From Magnolia sinica (taxonomy: Eukaryota > Streptophyta > Magnoliopsida > Magnoliales > Magnoliaceae), in contig NC_080574.1 in assembly GCF_029962835.1 (NCBI RefSeq), forward strand, positions 26,820,001 to 26,884,000: a stretch of 64,000 bases of DNA. The letters are read 5' to 3'. Position numbers and translations under genes: made by a program. This document shows positions 38,301-51,000 of this stretch, in pieces; position 1 is the first letter of the stretch, and each line of letters begins with the position of its first letter. The notes under the pieces are model-generated. The model did no database searches. It had not been told where the DNA came from and saw only the letters and a program-made list of their open reading frames with translations.

Positions 38301-41300
38301 ACGAGAGCAAACCATAAGAAAGTCAGGGTCCTAGTTGAATCGCTTGAATTGTGCAATATTCACGAGGTGCGAAGCTTTCATGGCTTAGCAACTTTTTATG
38401 GGCAGTTCATCAGAGGATTTAGCTCCATCATGGCTCCCATTATGGATTACATCAAGAAAGGGGAGTTTGTATGGACTAAAGCTGCCTCTAAAGCATTTAA
38501 GGATATTAAGGGCAAGATGAGCGAAGCCCCCGTCATGCGCCTTCCAGACTTTTCCAAAGTCTTTGAGGTTGCGTGTGATGCATCTGGGGTAGGTATAGGT
38601 GGAGTGCTCAGTCAGGAAGGACACCCCATTGCTTATTTTAGTGAGAAGTTGAATAAGGCAAAGCAACGGTCTTCCACATATGACAAAGAGTTTTATGCGG
38701 TCGTACAATCCTTGTGCCATTGGCGACATTATTTATTACCGCAAGAATTTGTCTTGTTCTCTGACCACGAGGCCTTGCGTTACCTCAGTTCTCAAAAGAA
38801 ACTAAACCCTAGGAATGCTAAATGGGTCTAATTTCTTCAGGAATATTCTTTCGTTCTCAAACATAAGGCTGGGGTCAAGAACAAACCTGTCGATGTCCTT
38901 AGTCGTCGTGTGCCGCTACTCTAAAGTATGAGAGTAGAAGTGATTGGGTTTGATCGACTAAGAGAAGAGTATCCTACGTGCTCAAACTTTAGTGATTTGC
39001 ATGTGTCACTACGAGATGATCAATCGACCGACGGTCGCGGATTTGTCATCATGAATGAGTTCTTATTTAAAGGTGACAGACTCCGCATTCCCCGTACCTC
39101 CCTCTGTGATTTCTTAGTTTAAGAACTTCATGCAGGAGGGGTAGCCGGTCATTTGGGGAGGGACAAGACCATTGCCCTTGTGGAGGATAGATTTTATTGG
39201 CCAAGTCTCAAACGAGATGTAACCAAGATTGTTGGGCAGTGCAGGACTTGTCAATTGGCAAAGCAGAGAAAGCAAAATACAGAATTGTATACGCCTTTGC
39301 TAGTGCCTCATGCTCCATGGCAGGACATTAGTATGGATTTCTTATTGGGCTTACCGAAAACTATCAAGAAACACGATTCCGTATTCATGGTTGTGGATCG
39401 TTTTTCCAAAGCGGCCCATTTCATTCCGTGCTCGAAAACGTCAGATGCCTCCAATGTGACTAAGCTTTTCTTTAGGGAGGTGGTGTGTTTACATGGTCTA
39501 ACTAAGACCATAGTGTCTGATTGATATGTATACTTTATGAGCTATTTTTAGAAGATACTATGGCACATGATGGCGACAGGGCTTCAATTTTCATCTACCT
39601 ATCACCCTTAAACAGACGATCAGACTGAGGTTGTCAATAGGAGTCTTGGAAACTTGCTTAGATGCCTTGTGGGTTATCACGTCCGAACTTGGGATATTGT
39701 TTTGCCTATAGTCGAGTTAGCATATAATAGTTCCATTAATAGGTCTATAGGCATGAGTCCATTTGAGGTTGTGCATGGCTACAAACCTAGGAAACCTGTA
39801 GATCTCATACCTATATTTGTGTCCCATAGGTCATCTGAGTCAGGACATGAGTTAGCATGTTACATAAATGAATTGCATAGTGAGATCATGAAGCGAATTA
39901 ACACAAGTAATGAAAAATGCAAAGCACTTGCTAATTCTCATCGCAGGTTTCGTGAATTTGAAGTAGGAGATTGTGTCATGGTTCGTATGAGGCCTAAGCA
40001 GTTTTCACATGGGGCCGTTAAAAAGTTGCAAGCGCGTAGTGTAGGACCATACAAAATACTGCAGAAATTGAGTCCTAATGCGTATGTAGTTGACCTTCCA
40101 CCTACCATAGGAATTAGCTCTACTTTTAATGTGGAAGATCTAGTACGACACAAGTGTACTACTACATTGCCCTTGTGGAGGCTAGATTTTATTGGACAAG
40201 TCTCAAACGAGATGTAACCAAGATTGTTGGGCAGTGCAGGACTTGTCAACTGGCAAAGCAGAGAAAGCAAAATACAGGATTGTATACACCTTTGCTAGTA
40301 CCTCATGCTCCATGGTAGGACATTAATATGGATTTCTTATTGGGCTTACCGAAAACTTCCAAGAAACACGATTCCGTATTCGTGGTTGTGGATCGTTTTT
40401 CCAAAGCGGCCCATTTCATTCCGTGCTCGAAAACGTCAGATGCCTCCAATGTGACTAAGCTTTTCTTTAGGGAGGTGGTGTGTTTACATGGTCTACCTAA
40501 GACCATAGTGTCTGATTGTGATGTACGCTTTATGAGCTATTTTTAGAAGATACTATGGCACATGATGGCGACAAGGCTTCAATTTTCATCTATCTATCAC
40601 CCTTAAACAGACGATCAGACTGAGGTTGTCAATAGGAGTCTTGGAAACTTGCTTAGATGCCTTGTGGGTGATCACGTCCGAACTAGGGATATTGTTTTGC
40701 CTATAGTCGAGTTAGCATATAATAGTTCCATTAATAGGTCTATAGGCATGAGTCCATTTGAGGTTGTGCATGGCTACAAACCTAGGAAACTTGTAGATCT
40801 CATACCTATATGTGTCCCATAGGTCATCTGAGTCAGGACATTAGTTAGCATGTTACATACATGAATTGCATAGTGAGATCATGAAGTGAATTAACGCAAG
40901 TAATGAAAAATGCAAAGCATTTGCTAATTCTCATCGCAGGTTTCATGAATTTCAAGTAGGAGATTATGTCATGGTTCGTATGAGGCCTAAGCGGTTTTCA
41001 CATGAGGCCGTTAAAAAGTTGCAAGCGCGTAGTGTAGGACCATACAAAATATTGCAGAAATTGAGTCCTAATGCGTATATAGGTAACCTTCCACCTACCA
41101 TGGGAATTAGCTCTACTTTTAATGTGGAAGATCTAGTACGACACAAGTGTACTACTACTTTTCCTTCTGATCCATTCTCAGGCCCTTCCACAGACCATGA
41201 CCTAGTCCCAACCCCTACTTGACCAATCATCCCAACCTTTGCCACCCTTACTCTCCTTGCCTGCTCGAAGTGAACAAGTTGAAGACATACTGGATGCACA

Positions 41301-41958
41301 AGCGGTTTCCACTCGCCATGGGGGATTTCAAAAATTCCTCGTCAGGTGGAAGCACGAGCCAATTTTAGCTAGTACTTGGATTACAGAAGACAAGCTACAA
41401 CATTTGGATCTAGATATCTTGGAGCGCTACAGAAGTTTTAGTCCGCCAGAGGCGAACTCTTCTCAGCCGAGGAGAGTTGATGATGACATCACTTCACGTA
41501 CACCTTTGTGTACGTATCAGAGGAGGCGGGCTGCACCGATTTCCCTGTGGCTAGGCAAGTACACTTAATCATGTTGAAGACCCCATATGCATGTGCGAGC
41601 ATTTGGAAGACCGCACACTGGGAAGATGTACATGCGCTGCTTTAAGGAGTGATCTAGACAGTCGGATTCAAGGGACGTGACGATCGGGCCGTTAGATCGC
41701 ATGAATCACATTATTGGGCCATTGATCGTGGATCATCTTCATCAATTTTTAGACTTTATTATGTATTAGGATTTACTTTATAATTACTTTATGTTTGGAC
41801 ACCTTATGATTGATTTTAGTTGATTTTTCTTTAGACTATGGTCATCTTCATCAAATTTCACAAGACGGTTGAAATTGTAATTTTGAAAGTTATTAAAGCT
41901 ATAAAAAGAGCGCCGAGGGGGGGGGGGTACTTTATTGTTTTCTGACATTCTTTATTAG

Positions 41959-42031
<73 letters not shown>

Positions 42032-45000
42032 CCTTGCTTCTTCTTCCATCTTCATGTGATTTGGAAGGGAGATTGGTGCGAAGCTAATCTTCATCAACCG
42101 AGGTGCGAGGCTTCAATTTATCCTCACATTCTCATCCCTTCATCAACCATCGAGGTATTCTTCAAGTTCTTTGATCTTCTCCATCTCAAACCTTCACCGT
42201 TCTTCCAATCCGTATTCCTTCCACACTTATTGACGAACCAAGCCCTAAAGACCCAAACCCTCACAACCTAGCCCACATGTGTGACCGTACCGCCACACGT
42301 GTGAACCCATCGAGTTGGTCGTACAACCACACTCTTGTCCCTTTGGCTTTCCATTAACCTTGAATCAAAACCATGTTCTCTCTTTCCCAAACCCTAACCC
42401 GAAACCTAGAAATCCCTATTTTTCCTATTTCCCCAATTTTCCTAAACCCTAATTTCACCCTAGGTAGTATTAGATCTTCTCTTTTGAAATAGATTTTACC
42501 CTATGCTAATTGGATGTCCCTACATCTATTAGATCCTAGTTTCCTTTATTTAATGATCTTGTATAACGATGCTTGGTAACCTAGGCTAGGATTGTGCATG
42601 ATCTTCTCTTGGGATTTTGATATTTGAGATGATAATAGTAAGTTTTGTGTTTTTTGTTACTTACTTTAATTTTGCTACTTGATCTCACACAATATTTGAG
42701 TTCATGCATCGGTCCTACATCACACTTCCTCTATTTGACTTCTTAGCCCAACTTCTTCAATGCATGTGCCACTCTTCCAAGGGTGTCTTTGCCGGGTTTC
42801 ACGCCCAATTACTCAGTGTCTGCAAATGTCTTTAAAATCTTCTCTGGCATGTGATGATGGTAATGCAAGGAGATAATTTGAGAGAACGCTAGCTTTGAGA
42901 TAGAATGTGTGTGTGTTTCCAAGATTGTATTTCAAATGGCATATAGCTGTCCCAAAACTGCAAACATTGTGCGTGTGTGATCATTCGAGAGAAAGCTGCT
43001 TCGAGACTGAGTGTGTATGCGTTTACAAAATCATATATTCCAAATGGCATATAGCTATCTTGAAACTGCAAAAACTGTGTGCATGTGTGCGCGTGCTTGC
43101 GTGTGTGGAAGTAGGACATACAACAAAAGAATAGCATGGTGAGAAAGCCATTTTTCAGTTAATACTCAAAGCAGAACAAATCACTCATGCGTCAGAAAAC
43201 ACTATACAAATTTCAGCGAAATAGCAATGCCAGAAACATCAACATCCCCAATGCATGAGCAATGCTTAATAACAATAGCACCTTAAAGACATAATTAGGA
43301 ATTTACTCATTAAAAACATTACTCTGAAATTTAAACAACAAGCTTGCCGATGGTTCAGAAAGAATCATTGCAAGTCCCAGCACATGGGGAGAAATGAGCA
43401 AACAAAATACCGGATGTTAATCAACCAAATAGCATCACCACATCAATTGACAAGATTAGCTTGAGAAGATTCCTTTGGACTCTATACACAAAGTCTCCAA
43501 CGGGGAAGTTGATTTCTCAACTAAAACTAGTGTGCTCCTCCATCTATATATTATTTATTTGCTCAGCTAAAACAAGAGTGCTCCTCCATCTATATATAAT
43601 TTATTTTTATTTTTATACACATAAGGCAGGGCATCCTTCTAGCTTGATTTCTTTATTCTACGCAGAACCTGAGGGAAAATGCTTAGCCAACATCATGGTT
43701 CAAAAGCCAATCAGACCGTAAAGAAAATGTTATACCAATCATGAAAGGAAAAAAGAAAACTTATTTATACGCAAGAAAGATGCTTGAGAATAGTACATTG
43801 GCACAAGTATGACAAAATCATCTATGGACAAAAAAGATCCTAATGTCTCTAAAATCAGAAAAGAGCAAACTGAGAGTAGAAACAAACAGCAAAGAAAATC
43901 TGTAAGAAAGTACCGTAGCAGCAGCTCTTGTAGTTATTGTGCGTTCAACAGGCACTGGAGCTAGAGTGGGCTCCACTGCTGATGTATGTGCAAGACAAGG
44001 CTCGAGATCAATAGTGCCACCTCCTTTCTGCAGTAAAGAATCAGGTTAGCCAGAAGCAGTTGATGGTGAGTTGCCGAAAAGGAGGGTCTGCCTTCATAAT
44101 CCAGTCAATTTCAAGCATACAGTACTGAGAAATATGGCTTGAAATTGATATACGTTCCTTAAGAGAACCAAGATGCAATAATTCAGATAAAGTAAACAGG
44201 GAACAGTCTCTAATTGAAAATGCTTATGAACTGGTATCCCATACAATTTAGTTCTCAGACATTTCAAAATAAATGTCACCTAAAGAATAAGAAACAAAAG
44301 AAATGTCAATCACCTTCACCATGCAGCACCGTTCAACACGATAACTACAGCCAATTGCAGCTCCCCAAGCACGGGAACGGACATTATTTCTCAATGTTGA
44401 AGTGTAGCCTACACAAACATAATGCTCAGGTTCAGCATTGATATAATACAATTGGTAATACAAAATTACTGATGAGGACATCCGAGCACCTTTTAGAGTT
44501 TATCAGAGAATGAGGAGAGTTGCCCCAGTTTCTTTATGGCTAAGTGATCACTACATGGAGCCCAGTGTGCCCAATTCAAGTTCCTAGCCACGTTGATGAC
44601 CCCACATGCATGATCGTGCATCTTCTGCATCTTTGAAGACCCCACACTAGGAAGATGCATGTGGGCTGCTTAGTTGAAAGTATTGGACTGTTAGATCGAT
44701 TGGATACGTCTATCAGACCGTTGGATTTCGTACGATGGGCCATCTTGTCTGTTGGACCGTTTTGATCGTTGGGTCGTCTTGATCGTGAACTTATATTAGA
44801 CACTAGTTTTACATATTTTGTTTAGTTAGTTTGATTATTTTGTTTTATTTTATGATTTAATTGATATTAGGGGTATTTTGAACATTTTATAGTATTAAGG
44901 GTGTTTCTGTGCCCCAAATAGAGCATATAAGGCTTGGACGTGTGAAGCCTAGGGCATTATTGGCTATTGAATGAAATTTTCTTCTTGCTTTGTTTTGGAG

Positions 45001-48000
45001 AAAAATTCCTCCTATGATTGGATTTTGGTGTGAAGTCATAGAGTGATTCCAAATATCTTTCTTTTATTCTCTTTCCAAGTAATCTTATTTTTTGCTTTCT
45101 TCTCTTCTTATCTTTTTTTTTTTCCCAACCAAAGACTGTCACCACCATCACCCTAGCCCTTCCAAACCTAACCCAAACCATCAGCCTAGCTGTCCGGACC
45201 ACTCCCAAGTCGTCACTCCACCCAACCGTACGGGCAACCAGCCTGTCCATACACCCGTCACACACCCACACACACCCCAATGGGTACTCGAACCCACAAC
45301 CTCTGGTTGAAACTCATGTGAGTCTACCATTGAGCCATGAGTAAGGACCTGAGGCTTAAAAAGAAACATTATATAGCAATTAACTAGTCTCGAAGCGCAC
45401 TATTAATCCAAAAGGAAAGGTAGAGAACTACCAGACTCGAGAATGGACAATGAGGCAAACAAACTTCAATTATCAAGTCCAATATAAGAACATGCTTCAC
45501 CTAACTTCAAAACATTGGGAATGGACCGGATAAAATATACAGTGTAAAGACTGACTTACAATCTTGTGGTGATAGCACTCGAATGATCGCACGCAACTCA
45601 TGGATGGCAGGCAGAGGCGGGGATGCCGTTGGGCGGCAATAGCCAGTGTGCATGAGAACTGACAAATAAGATCCACATCAGAAAATGATTACTCATTTCA
45701 TGAGGGGAGGCAGTGGATTGAGTTGTATGACGTAAAAACATCATCGCATAGTTTTATAGAGAATTACACACCAGCAACAAGATCTGAATCATTTGTATAT
45801 ATATTCGTTCCCCACAGCTGGCCGCCTCTGACCTGCACAGAAACCACCTAAGTAACCTTCAGAATGTATAGAATGATATGATATTGATTCGTAAAACAAA
45901 AAGAAGCAGATTATACAGTTGAACCAGACGCAAATGTCAGTCAGAACCCCAGACTGATGCAACACATACAGAACCAATTCAATTCAATATATGTATACAC
46001 ACACCAATCAAATCCAGGACAGAATGTAACATTTGTAAGCAGGATATCTCCCCTTCGAATTTTAAGAGCAATTACATTAGGAATAGCATTGGATATCTAG
46101 CAGTTGGCAACTGCCATAACACAAAAGGTCGGGAGTAATCTCAATTTCCAAAATATCAAAACATAAACAGAAAAGAAAAGGTGAATGAGAAAATTAATCA
46201 GCCCAGTGCAGTTCCTAAACATTAGTGACACTTGGCTATCCAAAATGGGGTCGCAAGATTCTCTAGTCCTGGAATTCCAAATGTTGAACAAAGGACTCCC
46301 TCATTCTATAGAATATTACATATTTATTTGAAATAATAAACAACTTATCTAAATATTCTTCAAGATGTTCCCAAACATTTTAACATGTGAGTTGCTAGTA
46401 ACGAGTAACAAGTAGACTAGGCATAATCCTGCAAGGTATAATATATAACCTTACAGTGACGAGATATAATAGATATTAGGGGATAAAGAGAAAAGATTTT
46501 TCAAAAAGTCATTTTTATTGTGCTGATGGGTTTCAGAAAAATGATGCTGCATCCCCCCACTGGAATCATGGGTATAGGGAATCCTACTTTCTGGTCAACC
46601 TTTTTGGACATATATTTCATTCTCACTTGTCAGCACTAGTCTGCAATGGAATTATAGATTTGAGTATGGTCAAGTAGCAAGCAGATGCAGTTCCAACCAA
46701 GCAATTATTAAAAGTTCAGGTAAGTTCCCTCCTAATTTCACCTACACATGGACAACTATGAAATTTGACAAGCAAAAACAAGTGAAAGAATAGTGCATAG
46801 GGTGAATACAAAAAGAAAATTATGACAGTCATTTCAACTGTGGAACTATGAATCCAAAAGTTCTGAGGAAACAGAATTTGTTTTTTACACTCACTTGACG
46901 ATTTGTGGCAGTAACATATTCAGCAGGTATCCTGATTTCCAAAGTTGGACCATTGTGAGAGCTGTAACCATTTTTGTTATCTTCAGATGCTTCAAATTCC
47001 TTCCACAATTTTATCAGCTCCTGCATGCATTCACCCGCCTTATAAACAACAGTGGAGACTTCAGGTTTTCCTACAAATAGAAAAAGACCAGATTCAAAAG
47101 GCATTAAAAAAAATTGCGACTAAAAGTCTAAAAACCAAAGATAAAACAACCATATCCAAAGATCATTCTTCTTTTCAGTCATTAAGCACCAGACCATCTC
47201 GTTTTAATAATTTAAAAGGTTAAAAAATGCTTGTGTTCTTCCATAACCTAAAATATAGATCAAATTCTTTTTTCCTGATCACCGCCATAAATTCCGTTAA
47301 TCATCATCATAGACTTTTCCCAGCTATTTGGGGTCGGTTTAATGGTCATAATTGCAGGGGCAAAAGTTCAACAACTGGCTGCCTACCTCACATCCAGTGT
47401 TTGCAGTATTGATACTATCGGCCGATATCATCGATATCGCACTCCAGGGATACGAAACACCCTGGAGTGTAACTGGAAAACAAAAAACCCTGAGTATCAC
47501 TCGAAATATCGCACCATATCGCAATGTGTCATCATGTATTGACGATATCTCGTGATATCGCGAGATATCACAACTTTTCCCTTTACAAAATTTCTTAGTA
47601 TTGACAATACCAGTTGATATCGACAGAGATTTTTTCATATATTCCGGAAATGGCTAGGGAACTTCCAAAACCCCCCGAAATCCGATTTTTTCACATTTCT
47701 CTTCAGTTTTCTCTCTTCTAACCTGTTTGTGGGTGGATTTTGGTCCATCTATTCCTTGGATTCAAGAGAAAAACCTACATTTGAAATTAGAATCAAGATT
47801 TTCTTGCACTTGGGGTTGTTTCTCAAAAGGTGAGTTATTTTGCATTTTGATCCTTTAAAAAAAAATAAAAAATTAAATAAAAAATTAAATCATATAAAAT
47901 CAATGTGAAATCATAAGAATTCGTTGATTCTTCATGTTTTGTATGGAAAATCAAGGATTTCAACCTTCGATTTCGAGATTTGAGGGTAGGTGGCCCAATT

Positions 48001-51000
48001 TGGGAAATATTTCCCAATTTCTCCCAAATTGCTTGTGATCTTACACTCCAAACACAAAGTCAAACATGTATGGGGCATGATCTACTGATTTATGTTGTTT
48101 TGTGAAATTTTGGAAAAAAATATTATTTTTATTAAAAATTAATATATATATATATATATATTATATGTAAAAGCAAAATTTCACTCCTAGAAGCAGTCAA
48201 TTGAGTCCAATTTCAAAGTATTTAGGAGTGTTTGATAAAATGATCATCACATACTAATTTCGAAATTTGAGTGTAGGTCTGATTTGGGGGAAATTGGGGA
48301 TAATTCGAAATTTCCAAAATTTCTCTCAAATTCGTTGCAATCTTACACTTCAAACATGAAATCAAACATGTATGAGGCATGATCTACTAGTTCATGTATT
48401 TTTTTTTTTTATATTTTTCGGAATTAAATAATATTTTTAATTAAAAATTAATACATGTTATGAATTCACTTTAGGATGGGATAATTTGAAAGTTTCCAAA
48501 TTCTACTTCTTTTGTTTTTGCGTTTTCATAAATGTCTTCATAGTTCATACATTTATAAATGTTATGAATTCACTTTGAATATAGTTGCATTGGTTCAGTC
48601 ACACAGCACATAGCTTAGAACCCTATACGAAGGAAACCTATTATGTGAACATTTTTTGTAAGATGTTATGATTTAAAAGTGTGTATTAAGGTCATTTTTT
48701 AACAATTCTTAAAGTTTCATTGAAAAATTCAACCAATTTCCTATTTTTTCTTCATGTTTCCCAAAAAGTGTGATCGTTACCTGATACAAACGATGTATTT
48801 TGTCGATAACCGATACGTATATGTATCCCAAGGGTATGATACATAACGAGATACCGAAACTGCAAACATTGCTCATATCAACTGACGCAGGACCACTAAC
48901 CACTTACTCTAAAAGCTCGAACTAATAGAGCATGGCGAATCAATCCATTTATCTCATAGCCTAGGCCCCACATCCCATGGGTTAGGTCCTTGGCCGAACC
49001 CCCCTCGTGGGTCCCACATCACATGGGTTCCGCATCACACGAGCCACCCACCCCGAGTATGCCCCCGCATCCCACAGGCCACCCCACTCGAGCCCAATGT
49101 GAAAATGCCCCTGCATCATCAACCCTCCTTTCCTAAGGTCAAGGTCCACGTGGCGCATCGCCACACCATATATTCTTTTTAGCAATGGAAGCGAAAGACT
49201 GAGGAATATGAACTCATTAAACAAGCACATCATCTAAGCAGCCAACCAATGCCCACATATTGGCGAACAGGGCCATTTGGAGCACCGACTAGTGGCGAGT
49301 CCTTGTTAAGCCAACAAATCCACCATGGCATGTCTCTCCAATTAAACATGTGACAGAGATCACAATAAGCCTCTTGGGTTTCACCAGAATCTAGACAGAC
49401 CTCAATAGGGTTTTACCTCAAACTTCTGTAAAGGATAAGACTAAAATATCTCCCTCCAATAGAACAAGAGGATTGAAGCCATAGTGTTGAATTTTCCTCA
49501 ATTGTGACCTTCTACAGATTCCATACTGCATAAAAATCCAGCAAACCAAGTTCTTCTAGCAAATGAATATATCTACCAAGTTATAACTAAGATTCTCTAA
49601 GCTTGGTTTAAAGTTCATTCTGCAATAGTGACAAGTGCTTTGGACAGGTAGCATACCACAACTAGCATATCCATTCCCACCATAGGACTCTCCAGCATTT
49701 CCAGGCATTCTTGACCAAAGCATCTCTAAAAATCACTCAAGCCCAGTGTCAATGCCTCTTCTTCTTAGTGTTTTTCTTCTTTCTAATCTATCTCAAAATT
49801 TTGAACGTCACAACTCGCACAAGCTTTTGATTGCTCAAAACTACTATTAGAGTTTGTTCGAGGGAGTTTACAGGTCCACCCCCAGTGGAGAGACCATATT
49901 CCTAGTACTTCACCCAAAAATAGAGAATTGGTGACCAAGAGAATGAAACTTTACTTTCATAACTCAATGCTGGAGTTCAAATGGATAAAATATCAATCCA
50001 CGTGGAATCTGTTAACAGGTGTGATTCAGCATGATGTAGCAAAAGTTGGTTAGCACAAATTACCAAACAATGAAAAACCCTAAGGGCCTGCTTGGTTTTC
50101 CAATTACAACAATAAATGATTGTAAATGGGTAGTGATTGTTGACATGGCAAAGTTCTGTGGGCCCCACCATGAAGTATGTGTTATATCCAATGTTCGAAA
50201 TATTTGTATCTCGCAATGTATCACACTCTTGGTATACAGATACATATCGGTTATCGCATGGGATATATTGTTTGTATCGCATAATTTATCGCACTTTTAG
50301 GGAAACATGGGGAAACATTGGGAAAATAGTTGAATTTTTCAATAAAACTTCAAGGATTGTTAAAAAAAGACCTTAATACACACTCTTAAATCATAAAATC
50401 TTAAAAAAAGGTGCACATAATAGGTTTCCTTTATAAACAGTCCTAAACTATGTGTTGTCTGACTAAATTAATGCAACTATATTCAAATTGAATGCATAGC
50501 ATTTATAAATACATCAAGACATGTATGAAAACACAACCAATTCCTTCTTGCCAACTCATTTTAGGGCATGGGACCACAAATAAAGCAAATCCAATTCTCA
50601 AGTGGACCACACCACAAGAAACAATGGGCATGATGGACGTTTAATCCCCACTGTTTCATGTCGTGTGGCCTACTTGAGCTTTGGATCTTCCTGATTTTTG
50701 GGCTCATGCCCTAATATGCTTTGGAAAAATGGATGGATAGAGTGAATTTCTCACAAACATCATAGTGGGCCCCACCATGAGCCCCACAGGACCGTCCGTC
50801 TCTAGCTAGGTCCTGGTGGGACGTGGATTGCCTACTGCCGTTCTCAGCTACCAGTAGCTACTTGATGGTGGTCTATAGGCCCCGCCATAATGTATGTTTT
50901 TTATCCACTGTGTTCACCATTTTTCCAGATAATTTTATACCATAATCCAAAAAATTAGGCAGATTCAAATCTCATGTGGACCACACCACAGGAAACAGTG

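Larger units (their letters stand above)
35348..43913 (-). other. 8.6-kb HDC1 intron between exons 7 and 8
   Basis: The largest HDC1 intron. It holds a TRIM solo LTR, a LINE fragment, a decayed chromovirus with its 3' LTR, and microsatellites. The stretch 42500-43900 shows nothing recognisable except two diverged copies of a GAGAGAAAGCT..CAAATGGCATATAGCT block (about 42880-42950 and 42985-43065), a short tandem duplication. Confidence 0.6.

Noticed and set aside
47276..47345. SINE ending in TTTGGGGTCGG
   Set aside because: The word is common in plant genomes, but no tRNA-like head, tail or duplication could be found here, so class and borders are unknown.
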